Positions 42,727-54,272 are shown, counted from the stretch's first letter. The stretch: DNA of 64,000 bases from Pohlia nutans (GCA_022496805.1 CM040106.1:124001-188000); one strand, 5' to 3'. Made by a program: numbers and translations. Notes: generated by a model not told the origin, from the letters alone.

Positions 42727-44050
42727 AATTACCTTTGCTGCCAGTTATAACTTCGCTTCAACATATATCCAGAGAACATTCTCGTTAGGAACAGCACATG
42801 CGTGCAAGATGTTAAAGTAGAACTCCATGCAGAGTTCAGTAGAATCAATTTTCAATTTTGCCTTTGTGTTTTTGGAGGCATTCATGTAGTACAGACACCT
42901 CAGCAGTGTCTCAAATTTCTTCTTCAAACACTTCCGGGCAACTGCGGCCAATTCGTCTCTCTCTTCACAAGAAAGAACAGTGTGACGTCCGGAGCGGTTG
43001 TTCTATTTGTAACTTCTTTTAGCATCTCCACTCTCCTAGGTATGTGCGTGGAGATCCGTGATTCATAGTCACGGAGGTCCTCATCTGCAAAGGGTTTTGC
43101 AGCTTTGACGTCCACCATTCCAAGCAGCAAAACAAGCCAGATGTTTGGCTCAGTCATCTTGGGCTCCAAATGCTCATTAAAGAAATCTAGGAACGGATCG
43201 ATGGCGTTCTGACTCTCGGTCACTGTCAATCTTGAGATGACGCGGACATCCTGCACTGCCAGAATGAGTTAAAGAGAAGTCGGTGACCAGAAGTTGGTGA
43301 TAGGAGTTGGTGACCAGAGCTTTAGCATTAAAATCCAACCCTCTCATTTTCAGTCCTCGTGCAGCGTGTAGATGTTGGTACTTCAATTTCATAAACTCGG
43401 TGAACATGTAAAGCACCTCTAGGAACTGCTTCTCCAGATCCTTTTCATGCTTATGCCATCTTTTGTTGCGGAGCCGCTTTTTGAAGTACTCCACACTCAA
43501 AAGCAAGTACATAAAATCCCACGTTGCGGACGTGAATTGGTGCCTTGCCTTCCAGGTCCTCCACATGGAATTAGTTATGTCGCTACCATCGTCGCAGAAC
43601 TTTTGGGAGGGCTTTATTGACATGATATCCTGAAGCACAACTTTCCTGCGCCTTTGACGCTCAACCGAATCCGCGTTGGAAAGGTTATCGGCCACGAGAA
43701 TTTTACTTCTCAAAGTAGAGACTTTTATAAACGGTGCTCTTCGTCGTAGAGTCTCTACAAGGAGATGTTGGGTCAGCACTCCGAAATCTTATCGGTAAAC
43801 CACTCAAATCGTTTAAAAAACTCCCACTTCAGAGACAAAGATCTCGCTTTGATATTTTTCAGTCTTTGTACTCATGCTGGCATATCGGATCGAAAATTCG
43901 CCCTTGGCAAGCATAAGCAGAATTTTATTCCAGTACGCCCACAAATTGTCCATCAGGATGATTATTTGCATTTCATTCTTCACGTCTGTCGCGCTCTTCT
44001 TGGATGCTCTCTCTCTTCGGATATATATTTTGAAATCTCTCCCATCACAA
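42727..44050 (-). pseudogene. Unknown minus-strand gene downstream of the methyltransferase-like gene
   Basis: Protein-like blocks in order: about 44020-43810 (MDNLWAYWNKILLMLAKGEF), 43779-43177 (helix-rich, basic, KKRLRNKRWHKHEKDLEKQF), 43256-42924 (NEHLEPKMTEPNIWLVLLLG, THIPRRVEMLKEVTNRTTAP) and 42951-42745 (KCLKKKFETLLRCLYYMNAS). The blocks use three frames, so there are frameshifts or small introns; stops occur near 43800 and 42925. It appears to be an all-helical protein. I recognise no family. Same strand and only about 470 bp 3' of the methyltransferase-like gene, so the two may belong to one element or one gene pair. Confidence 0.45.
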
Positions 44051-44515
44051 CATCTTTATTGCTCTGCAAATTTTAAACATGGAAGTATTAGAACTCAACC
44101 GAATCAAGAAGAGTAGCACTATTGCGGGGGTGCTAGAGTGTGAGCCCAAGAGGAGGAAAGCCTGAGAGTGTAGGAAATTTTGAGTTTTTTTATTTTTATT
44201 TTTTAAAAACCTATGACTGTGAGACTAGGGTGTAGGATTTAGGGAATTTTAGGGATGATAATTTACTGATTTTGGATTTCAGCTATTCAATCCATATAGA
44301 ATAAATTTCATATTCGGTTTAGGATGTAGGGTTTAGAGTGAGGTTGACCGTGATTTAGATTGAATATTGTAGAAAATGCAGCAAATCATGAAGGCCTCAA
44401 AGATCACCCCAGACAATGACGTGAAAAAGAACGTTGTTATGAAAACATGAATGTAGTGGCCCTTTTATACTCACTACCAATCATAAAATAACATAGAAGT
44501 GAAAAAAGCACTTCA

Positions 44516-46385
44516 CTACGAGGAATCATTAAAGGAGTGTTCATGTGTAGAAGATGATGTCCTAGAAAAAGAGCTAGAAGTACGGATGCGAGAAGATTCC
44601 ACAGCTTCTACATCCATGAAGCGTGAAATCTTAGTATCAACAGCTCAATCTGTAATCTCCACATCATTAAGACTCCGCTTAGCAAGTGCCCTAGTAAGTG
44701 GCTCCACGTACACATGGAGCTCAAACGGTTTAGGTGGACTTCGGAAGAAGCCGCAGGGAGTAAAAAAGGCTTTTCTCGAGGAGGCCCCATTCCAATCCAT
44801 TGTCTATAAATTATAGGAAGAACATTAGTACTTTGGGTTGCTCAAAAGTAATATCATCATGTAGCTAGAAAATTTGAATTCAAACGAAGTAACTTACTCA
44901 GACGTCTTCTCTTGATCTGCGTCAATACAATATCCATGGTATCAGGATCATGATAGCACTTTGATGTTGAAGGCCGCGCTGCAACGGAGGTAGCCTTAGC
45001 ATGCACTAAACGAGCGATAAGTGCATCATAGATAGCTTTGTCCTCCTCCAAAGCTATAATGTCGCGCTTGACATTTCTGCAAGCATAAATGGAAGTGCCT
45101 TAAATACACATAGGCACAAAGTTGCGAATGAACTTAGCTATATGTGAACCATGCACTAAGCTATCTATATACACACAAATTGACCATGCACAAAAGGAAT
45201 TCATTAAACAAGTTGCAAATGAACCGAAAAGACTAGATGACTAGACATTACCAATCATGGCATTGCAATCAAGAACTTTGTCTCCCGGTTTAGAACACTC
45301 AATGAGAACTTGCTAGATTTCTCTGCTCTTTTCTTGGGGTCTGCGCCACGGCTTGGTCATGTTCATTGTCTAGTCAAATTTGGTGGTGTAGTTCTGCAGC
45401 CACTCATTTGATCCAATATCCACCCGAACTTGTGCATAGATAAAATTGGTTTGAATTGAAAGTTGGAGCCTTCCCTCCTCACCAAAAGGTAGGCTCCAAA
45501 TCTTTGCGCTAGAAACATCACAAGACAATGAGAACTACAAACAAATAAAAGTCAATGTTAATAGAAGGTCATTAATGAGAAATTATAGACTTTGATAAAG
45601 AATGAAGTCAAACATACCGTCAACTGCAGATAGGCTAGATAACACAGATGGAAACAATTCATCCATACCCAGTTTTTCCGCTCCACAAACCTATAAGTAT
45701 TCGCATATCCGAGAACGGCCGACTTTGCTTCCACGTTGTAAGTATAGATGATGACCATGGCTCCATCGTCTTGAATGAGATTATCTGCAAAGTCAAAAAT
45801 GGCATTGAAATCGGATTGTGAGAATTTATTCCAAAGGGGAACCTCGATGGGAGGATCAAATACAGTCAAGACGCGCAAATCCTCTTGGTAGTCCACCAAC
45901 ATCATGGCAATAGAGCCCTTTGCATTGCACCGACCATCAATCATGCGATCTTGATCTCCTTGATGCAAAATAGTAGAATGCTTTAAAGATTGATTACAAG
46001 TAATTTGAATGTGAAATTTTTTGAAATGGATCAAGACTACTGTGACAGGATTAGTAATACCTTCTCGAGGAATGACGTGATTTCGTGCATGGCAAGAAGT
46101 GCAGGTTTACCCTCCGGCAACAGTGCTCCAAGTCAGAAGTTCATGAAGAGCTCATTTTTTGGCAAATGAGCATCATCCGCAACCGCCGCAATGGCTGGAC
46201 CTTGAGTAAGTCGATCTTGGATGAAAGAAATTAGAAGAGACCTTCGCTTATTGTCCACCTCATTTGAAGCTCGGTTGCTCTAGGCCTCGTCCACGACCGC
46301 AGAGTCGTTTGTATTGGTAACAACATTTGCCTTCACTTACTTCCCCTTTCCCTTCTTGGCCTTCGTCTGATTCTTTTTGGCGCCG
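44516..46385 (-). pseudogene. Decayed intron-containing DNA N6A/N4C methyltransferase-like gene
   Basis: Proposed exons: 46385-46061, 45958-45618, 45534-45252, 45076-44898, 44813-44516. Splice sites are good (GTATGT at 45617; T-rich tract plus TAG at 45535; GTAAGT at 44897; TTATAG at 44814), and phase is kept across 45618/45534. Motif order fits beta-class amino-methyltransferases: FDPPIEVPLW (DPP motif IV, 45857-45849), IFDFADNLIQDDGAMVIIY, then motif X-like RRPQEKSREI, motif I KPGDKVLDCNA (about 45291-45259; family form is LDPFxGxG), and motif II-like RDIIALEEDKAIYDALIARL in exon 4. The family transfers methyl from S-adenosylmethionine to adenine N6 or cytosine N4. Stops at 45370-45372 and 45313-45315, plus three in exon 1 and one in exon 5, show inactivity. 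The true start lies beyond 46385. Exon 1/2 and 3/4 phases do not fit perfectly. Confidence 0.6.
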
Positions 46386-46389
46386 AGGT

Positions 46390-47330
46390 GGCATCCACAT
46401 CTGACATTGACGTTGTTGACGTTTGGACATGTGTGGCATTCACGTGGACATTTAAATAGACAATATGGAGACATCAGTTTCAATGTTAAAGGGGACATTT
46501 GCGTTAATCATGCGAGACATTCTCGATCTGAAGATGACACCATTCTCGCGGACCAGCAAGATATAGGTCAACGTCAAGGTTGACGTCAGCGGAATGATCA
46601 TCTTTAATAGCGTTGTCGCTGTTAAAGTTGGTAACATCGTGCAGCGTTGACAGCGAGGATGTCTAAGACAACGTTGTCGTTGTTTGCGCGGATGTATTGG
46701 TAGATGTCAGTGTGGACATCAGTGGCGTTGACGTGGACATTTGACCAAACATTTGTCGAGACACTAGCTTGAATGTCATTAGGGACGTCCAAGAGAATGA
46801 TCCCGTTGTACGCGCAGATGTTCAAGTAGATGTTAGCGCGGACATCAGTGGCGTTGACGTGGATATCCCACTAGACATTCTCCAAAACATCAGCGTGGAT
46901 GTCATTGGAGATGTCCGAGACAACGTGCCCGTTGTTGGCGCGGATGTTCAGGTAGATGATACCGTGGACATCAGTGGCGTTTACGTGGACATCTGTTCGG
47001 ACATTTGCAGAGACATCGGCATTGATGTCATTGAGGTCATCCGAGTCAATCTTCCCGTTGTTTGCATGGATGTCCTGGTAAATGTTAGAGTGGACATCAG
47101 TGCCGTTGACGTGGACAACCAATCAGACATTTGTGGTGACATCAAATTTGATGTCAAGGTCGACGCCCAAGGCAACATGTTCTTTGGCATTGGGGATGTC
47201 AACAACAACATTCTAGGCATCAACGCAGATGTCATGGTAGATGTTAGCGTGGACATCAATGGCATGCACGTGAGCATCCGGAGAGGCATTTGCGGATAAA
47301 TCATCTCGGATGTTGAAGGGGACATTGGTG
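46390..47330. repeat. 126-bp (42-codon) minisatellite
   Basis: GACATCAGTGGCGTTGACGT recurs at 46715, 46841, 46967 and 47093, exactly 126 bp apart; a diverged unit follows at 47252. Each unit is made of smaller GATGT/GACATC words, is rich in self-complementary segments, and stays open in several frames (plus-strand Asp/Val/Ile-rich peptide at 46769-47299). It abuts the 5' side of the methyltransferase-like gene. More likely a repeat than a gene. Confidence 0.85.
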
Positions 47331-49704
47331 TCCATCATAGGACACATCATGGCTTCCAGTATGACACGGTTTTTGTTAAGGGCGGTATGGGAGGAAGCGG
47401 AGGTCCTTGTCCACAGCAACATGATAGATACTACCATAGGTGTTTTAATGTTGTGACATCGTGCAGCTTGGACTAGGTTCAAGAATGTACCATCACTATG
47501 GACAATGCACGAAGAGTCCAAAGGTATAAAAGAATTGTTACGGAGTTGTCATGATGCACGTGGCTGATGTGTTGTACAATATCATTGTAGACGTCAAAGA
47601 CAACACCCTTGTTGCAGTTGCAGATGTCCAGATGGACATCCAGGAAGATGTCTATTGGAATATCAGTTGAAACGTTTGGATATTACGGACGTCGGCCTAA
47701 CATCCTCTCATAGATCATCTGTGCTAACATGGAATTTTACTTGCTATGCGGATGGTGCGTTTTAAATTATAAAATGTATACTATACCCCCATGTTATTGG
47801 TTCCCAGAAAATAAAAAAACCATCCTACATTTTCAATCTCAGGTTTTGAGTACAGTACACATCTAAATATATGATATTATAATAATATTTTAATAATACT
47901 TGAAAATAAAAATATTTAATTAAATAATATTAAAAGTACTCGTTACTTTAATATTAAAATATTAAAATAATTTGAAATATGTATATCTAATTATTAAAAT
48001 ATTAAAATTTCTACGATGTATACAATTTTATACAATGTCAGCGAATGGAAATATCTTATGTATCAAAAGCAAGACATTTAATATTAATATCATATAATTT
48101 TAATGTATACGAAGTGTAAGTATTATTGCATTGATGAAATGATTATAAAATAGGGTAGTGGGTTTTTTTTTTTGCACTTGCATGCCCTTCCCTTCTTGCT
48201 GTTTTGTTTACTGTCGGGTTGCAATTTACCTAAAACACCAGTAACTTTCACGTATTTATTCACAGTCAAACCCAAATCCCTTGCCAATGTAGCAGTTGGA
48301 CGTCTCCTGGGATGTCTTGCGTGACATCCTTGACATCAAACGGCAGACATCTCTATGTTTATTTTTAATGGTGGGATGTCTGTCGCAAATTGCAAACATT
48401 TCCGGACATCTGTTGACATCCCTTGTGACGGAGCGGACCTTCCACGAACATCTGTGTGTCTGCATAGGACATCTCCAAAAACGCAGGTTTCTTATAGTGT
48501 TAGATTCTATCGACACAATTGGATCTATGATTGCTATCGCCAATATTTCATAGTAATTTTAACTTTAGGCCGCATTTCACGATGGCATGGTGATGGCAAC
48601 CATGTGTTTAATGAGACTCGTTTAATTTATATGACTCCTCTTAGTTAAATCACTCCTTTGAGTTATATGACTTTCCTGAGTTATAAGACTCCTTTCAGTC
48701 ATGTAATTGCCCCTAGTTATATGACTAATTCTCCCCACTCATGCGTATCACCCTAGTCATGATGGACAATGGTGTGGCCGGCCCATTCCAAAGCAAATAT
48801 AATTTTCTATATTTGAATATAGATTGGGAAGTAAGGATGTCCAACTTTCCCTTAATGGGTTGGGGTCTATTTGCACTCCAACCCACCAAAGAAAGAAAAG
48901 AATTGCATTCTTTTATAGGACTATAGTAAATTTTGGCGGAATAAAAATCTTGAGCAAGGCACAACTTTGACTAAAGTCATATGTGATGCAAATTGAACCG
49001 GACTTGTACATCAATGGAGATGTAGTGAAGGAGAATGTCGTTGGATTCATTAATAGTTCCTTAGGACGCACCAAGAAAGGAAATGTTGTGTGGGAGTTTT
49101 AGATGTTGTCTAAATAATCGAACACTTTGGAATGGGGATATGCAATTACCATAGCAACAAGGGACATCAGGCCGGAGAAGAACTCTATGCACACTACTCA
49201 GTAAACCCGTACACCGTACTCTAAATTTCATGAAACAGTCTTTCCATGGCATGACTATAGTTAGTCACGTTTTTCCAACATGACTACATTTTCTCATATT
49301 TTGTGTAACATGTCTACAATGAGTCATTTTTTGTGTAGACAAGACAAAACAATATTGTCGCATTTGTTGCAAAGTTGGATGCAAAAATGATAACCATGCA
49401 TCAAAAACCCAGACCCTGGCATACTTCTGTAAGTGGAATGTGACAACTATTGCATGTTCTGTTGCTTGCATATGTGTGGTGCTTGGGAGATTAGCCACAT
49501 GTCACGTGTACAAAGGAGAGAATATCCGGTCCATTGAATTTTTATACCGGCGTACGTGATAGAACATTGATTCCCACAGTTTCGACCCCGAAAATTGCAG
49601 GATGAGTATAGCTCCTTGACCTGGAGATCCTCTTACGTGAATCAAAAACTCCACTTTATACAGGAAGCATTTCCAATTGTCATACATCGACATTTATTCT
49701 ACTT
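47331..49704. other. Spacer without recognised gene
   Basis: 47331-47700 still has GACATC-type words, and 48290-48480 has a second cluster of GGACATC/GATGTCT words. 47800-48150 is very AT-rich. 48640-48730 holds a short TTATATGACTCC repeat. No gene supported. Confidence 0.45.
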
Positions 49705-49709
49705 GTCTA

Positions 49710-50095
49710 TGTAGAAAAACAAGAGGTGTTTATGAAGATAGGAGTTTTACTAATGCAAATGAAATTGGAGCTCTCCACCCAACCGTAGAGGTATGATCAA
49801 GATATGATCAAGAGCCTCACCCCCGAGCTCTTATACAATGGTCTAAGTGAATTAGACCATTCACGCCAAGTGTGAACACACGTAGTCAATTACCTACAAG
49901 ACTACGGCTATTACCGCCATAACGGCTATTACGCCAAAACGGCTATGACGATTATGACGGCTATGACGATTATGACGGCTACTACGGCAACTATGGCTAC
50001 GCCGCCTACAAGTTGTTAACTAACAACTTTGTCAAGGTACATAACCAACACATGTTCTAATAGGAATTAATAACACGATAAATGTACTTCTAACA
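49710..50095 (-). repeat. 3' LTR of the copia element
   Basis: 386 bp. It has an extra tandem copy of an 18-bp GGCTATGACGATTATGAC unit that is single in the 5' LTR. Confidence 0.95.
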
Positions 50096-50104
50096 CTCCC
50101 ACTT
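50096..50104 (-). promoter_or_regulatory. Polypurine tract of the copia element
   Basis: AAGTGGGAG immediately before the 3' LTR on the minus strand, the usual second-strand priming site. Confidence 0.85.
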
Positions 50105-50120
50105 AATGACTTATTAGATA

Positions 50121-50699
50121 CTAGTTCAATTTAATGATCCCCATCATTTCCTTGAACCGTCTATGTTTCTCACGTGTAAGTCCTTTGGTCAAAACATCTG
50201 CAACCATATCCTGAGTCCCACAAAAAACTAAGTCAGTCTTACCCTCTTCAATCTTCTCACGAACAAAATGATGATGAATTTCAACATGTTTCGTTCGAGC
50301 GTGGAATGTAGGATTCTTTGAAAGAGAGATGCAACTTTGATTGTCGCTGTAAATGGTCATCGGAACATCTTGCAGAAATCCAGTGTCTCTGAAAAATCGT
50401 TGAAGCCAAATTGCCTCTTTAGCAGTATGTGTAGCTGCCATGTATTCGGCTTCGGTGGTTAATAAAGCAATTGTTGGTTGCTTCTTGCTGTTCCAACTGA
50501 TAGCACCACCGTACAATAAGAATGTGTATCCAGTAGTAGATTTGCGAGTGTCAATGTCTCCCGCATAGTCCGCATCACAATATCCAACCACTTGTGAAAT
50601 TGGACTCCCACCGTAGCTAAGTCCATGATCCATAGTACCCTTGAGGTAGCGAAAGATCCGTTTGACTGCAGTCCAATGTAATGGTCCTGGATTCGTCAT
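50121..50699 (-). pseudogene. Copia RNase H and polyprotein C-terminus
   Basis: 192 codons in the same frame as the upstream pol region but separated from it by TAA at 50703-50705. It has LHWTAVKRIFRYLKGTMDHG, the copia-type RNase H start VGYCDADYAGD with catalytic Asp residues, TEAEYMA with the Glu, and a C-terminus ending at RFKEMMGIIKLN. It would degrade RNA in the RNA-DNA hybrid. Confidence 0.9.
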
Positions 50700-50702
50700 G
50701 TA

Positions 50703-53700
50703 TTAACTAACCACTCCCACTGCATATGCAATATCAGCTCGAGTGCCAATCATTGCATAAACCAAACTACCCACCACACTCTGATAAGGAATACTCGCCA
50801 TTGAGTTTATATCCTCACTAGTTAGTAGAGCCATGTCCTTTGACAATTTACTGTTGGCGTCTAAAGGAGTGGCTAAAGATTTGCAGTCTTCCATACCGTA
50901 TCGCTTCAGGATGGATTGAACGTACTTCGTCTGACTGATGTGAATCATGCGATGTGTCCGATCCCGAGTGATCTGCAGGCCCAAAATGTAGAAGATCTCT
51001 CCAAGATCCTTCATATCAAACACTTTGGAAAGATCAACTTTGGTTTTCAAAAGAAAACTCAAGTCATTACAAACCATGATCAAATCATCGACATATAGTG
51101 CAATGATAAGATAAAGTGTTGCAATCCTCAACACATAAATGTTAGGATCTGCATGATTCTTCTTCAAACCAATCAATTCAAAGTATTGGTCAATTTTCTT
51201 GTACCTGGAGCACAGCTTGGGTCCATAGATGGAGTGACCTTTGCTCCAGTTGCAATCCTCAACACATAAAAGATAAGCCTTTGGTGATTGCTTGAGTCCA
51301 TAGATGGTTTTGAAAAGTTTACATACCATGTCTTCTTTGCCTTTGGATGAAAAACCTTTTGGCTGATCCATGTAAATTTCCTCTTCAAGGTCGCCATTTA
51401 GAAACGCCGTCTTGACATCCATTTGGTGAATTTCGGCATCGTCTATAGCACCAAGTGCTAAAAGAGTGCGAATTGAAGTCATCTTTGCAACTGGAGCAAA
51501 GGTCTCGGTATAGTCTATACCTTCTTCTTGGAGGTATCCCAACGCTACAATTCTCGCCTTGTAGCGCTCCACCGATCCATCCGCGTTGTACTTGATCTTG
51601 TAAATCCATTTGCAACCAATGGATTTGCGATCCTTTGGTAATGGCACAAGCTCCCAAGTCTTGTTGTCGATGAGACTTTGAAATTCTAATTCCATTGCCT
51701 CCTTCCATTTCGATGAATCATCCCTTCCCATAGCTTCAGATATGGTTAATGGCTCATCAATGCTTGTATGAAAAGCATGAGCCATACATACTGAATCTAT
51801 GACTGTTGTGATAGGAATTGAAGCACTTGAAGCTGACTCCGCTTGTGCACGTGCAATCTCTCGGGCTCGTGAACGAGTAATTCTAGGGAAAGGTGGAGGA
51901 GGAGAGATGGACTCTAACTCTTGAGTTTGTGAAACTTTACGTGCCTCCGAACGAATTTGTTTGACAGAAAGTGGACGTTGACTAGTTGAACCAACTAAAT
52001 CTCCCACTTTTTCCTCACCTTCATTCTCCGATTCGGATGAAGAGTCCTCAGATTCAACAAAATTTTCAACTTTGATGATACGTTCTAGAGGTTCATTACT
52101 AACCTCAACTATCCCTTCTTTTTCCTTAGTTTCTCTCACCTCTACAAACTTGACATCCCGACTCTTGACAATTGTCTTCTTCTCAGGATTAAAAAGTCTG
52201 TAGCATTTGGATCCCTCATAATATCCCAAGAAAAGACATTTAACACTCTTCAAGTCCAGTTTGGTACGTTTCTCATCTGAAACGTGAGCATATGCCTCAC
52301 ATCCAAAGACTCGAAAGTGTTCAACGGTTGGTTTCTTACCAGACCAAGCTTCTTGTGGAGTCTTGCCTTTCACAGCTGATGTAGGTGCTCGATTAAGCAC
52401 ATATACTGCCGTACTGATCGCCTCAGCCCAAAATACATTAGAAAGCCCTGCATGTTGAAGCATACACCGTGCACTTTCAACAAGTGTACGGTTCTTGCGT
52501 TCTGCAACTCCATTCTGCTGCGGAGTGTAGGGCGTGCTAAACTGACGTTGAATGCCATGTTCTCGGCAAAAATCATTGAAAGCCTTTGATGTATACTCAC
52601 CCCCGTTGTCAGACGGAAGTGTTTGGATTTGACACCCCGTCTCGTTCTCCACAAATACCTTGAATTCCTTGAATTTCTCAAGGACTTGCGACTTTTGTGT
52701 TAGAAAATACACAAAGGTTTTTCTGGTGAAATCATCAATGAAAAGGACAAAGTACTTAGCTCCTCCATGCGTCGGTGTTTTCATTGGTCCATTGACATCG
52801 CTATGTACCAATTCGAGGATGCGCGTAGCCCTCGTACCGCCATCTTTAGGAAATTTGTCTCGATGTTGTTTGCCATAAACACACCCTTCACAAAATTCAA
52901 ATTTTGAATTCTTACCCATGTCAAAATCACGCACAAGGTTGTCTTCTTTGAGTTTCTTCAAGTTGGTGATGCACAAGTGTCCATATCGTTGATGCCAAAG
53001 GTCGGCCTTCCCTAAGCCATGCTTTGCCAACGATAAATGTGCCTCCGGTGATTTCTGCACCAATCCTTGTAACAAGTACAAAGTCCCCGAACGAACTGCA
53101 GAGAATGAAATGCCGTCCTTCGTGAACGTGAAGATATCTGCTACATCATCAAATGTGATGCGGTATCTTTGATCCCTCAACTTGCTCAAAGAAATAAGGT
53201 TTTTACGTAAACTTTCAACATGTAGGATGTCTTGTACATCCATACAATCACCATGTAGAAATTGAAAGGGGATCGAACCCTTCCCTTTGATAACCAAGTC
53301 TCTATCATCTCCTAAAGTGACAGTCCGACTTAGTGATAGGATTTCGTACTTAGAAAACCATGCTCTACATCCGGTCATGTGCTGAGAAGCACCCGAGTCA
53401 AGGTACCACATGTCACTTGACACTGACGCAGATAAAGCAGCTACAAAAGCCGTGTCATCTTCTTCGGTTTTAACAGTATTAGCTTGGTTCTTTTGAAAAC
53501 TTTTCTTCAGTTTTCCAGACTTAAAGTCTCTCTCTTTGGTCCGACACTCCTTTTCGTAATGTCCTTTCTTACCACAATACCTACACTTGGCATTCTTTTT
53601 GTGATCATGAGAGGATTTACTATCACCATGGCTATGGTTGTACGACTTATCTTTTTTCGTCACCATAAGTGCCGCCTCCGAGGATGAACCGCTCCCTTGA

Positions 53701-53723
53701 TGTCGCGATTCTTCTTGTTGTAA
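50703..53723 (-). pseudogene. Copia pol: zinc knuckle, protease, integrase, reverse transcriptase
   Basis: A single open frame in which, counting from Met 53666, CRYCGKKGHYEKEC (C28, C31, H36, C41) is the gag knuckle and YLDSGAS (D90) the protease. LWHQRYGHL is the pre-integrase zinc region. Integrase has HSDVNGPM, then DNGGEY, then the catalytic Glu in QQNGVAERKNR. RT spans WELVPLPKDRKSIGCKW through ALYVDDLIMV, with an intact Y-V-D-D box. An in-frame insertion of about 72 bp (about 51205-51277) lies after YGLKQSPKAY in RT. Residues 53723-53667, upstream of Met 53666, continue the gag frame after a TAG stop. Confidence 0.95.
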
Positions 53724-54272
53724 CTATGCAATTACCATCTCCATTGTCAAAGCACTAGGCTCCTTTGTCCCAAGTGTCACCACCAGTGTCTGGTATGATT
53801 CCGGAAGACTCCCCAACAACGTCATAATCATCCAAAGGTCCGAAACCTTCTCCCCGATTGATGCAAGTTGCTGGGCAAGTTCCCGAACTTTGTTGATGTG
53901 GGCCGCGATGCTATCTCCTTCGCTCATCTTAATGGTGAAAAACTGTTGCAAAAGAAATAAAAGATTGGCCGCATTTTTGTGCTCATACAAAGTCTCTAAA
54001 GACTCCCAAGCCTCAGCAGAGCTTTCGGCTTCGCTAACATTAAGAAGTTGTGAATCCTTCATGTGTAAGCAAATACATGACAATGCCCTCTCATCTAGAT
54101 CCTCCCATTTCTCGACATCTTCTGGAGTCACTCCAGGTCCAAAAGGTTTTTGCACTCTTCCGGAAACAATTTTCCAGAGGCCCTTGTCTATAAGGATGAA
54201 CTTAATTTTAAGTTTCTAAATGTGCCAATTTTCTCCGTCAAACTTCTCTATCATGCGGTACTCGGTAGCCAT
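53724..54272 (-). pseudogene. Copia gag, two premature stops
   Basis: The start ATG at 54272 opens the gag (M-A-T-E-Y, then KFDGENW), but TAG at 54216-54218 stops it after 18 codons. The same frame continues through KGLWKIVSG and the 54155-53727 block (LETLYEHKNAANLLFLLQQF, HINKVRELAQQLASIGEKVS), the copia capsid region (UBN2/retrotran_gag type). A second TAG at 53724-53726 separates it from the knuckle. Typical relatives have Trp and Gln at these sites, so TGG-to-TAG and CAG-to-TAG are likely. Confidence 0.9.

Noticed and set aside
46769..47299. 176-codon Asp/Val-rich plus-strand frame
   Set aside because: Entirely made of the 126-bp repeat, with comparable open frames on the other strand; kept as a repeat, not a gene.
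48290..48480. Continuation of the 126-bp satellite
   Set aside because: Shares GGACATC/GATGTCT words but shows no regular 126-bp period.
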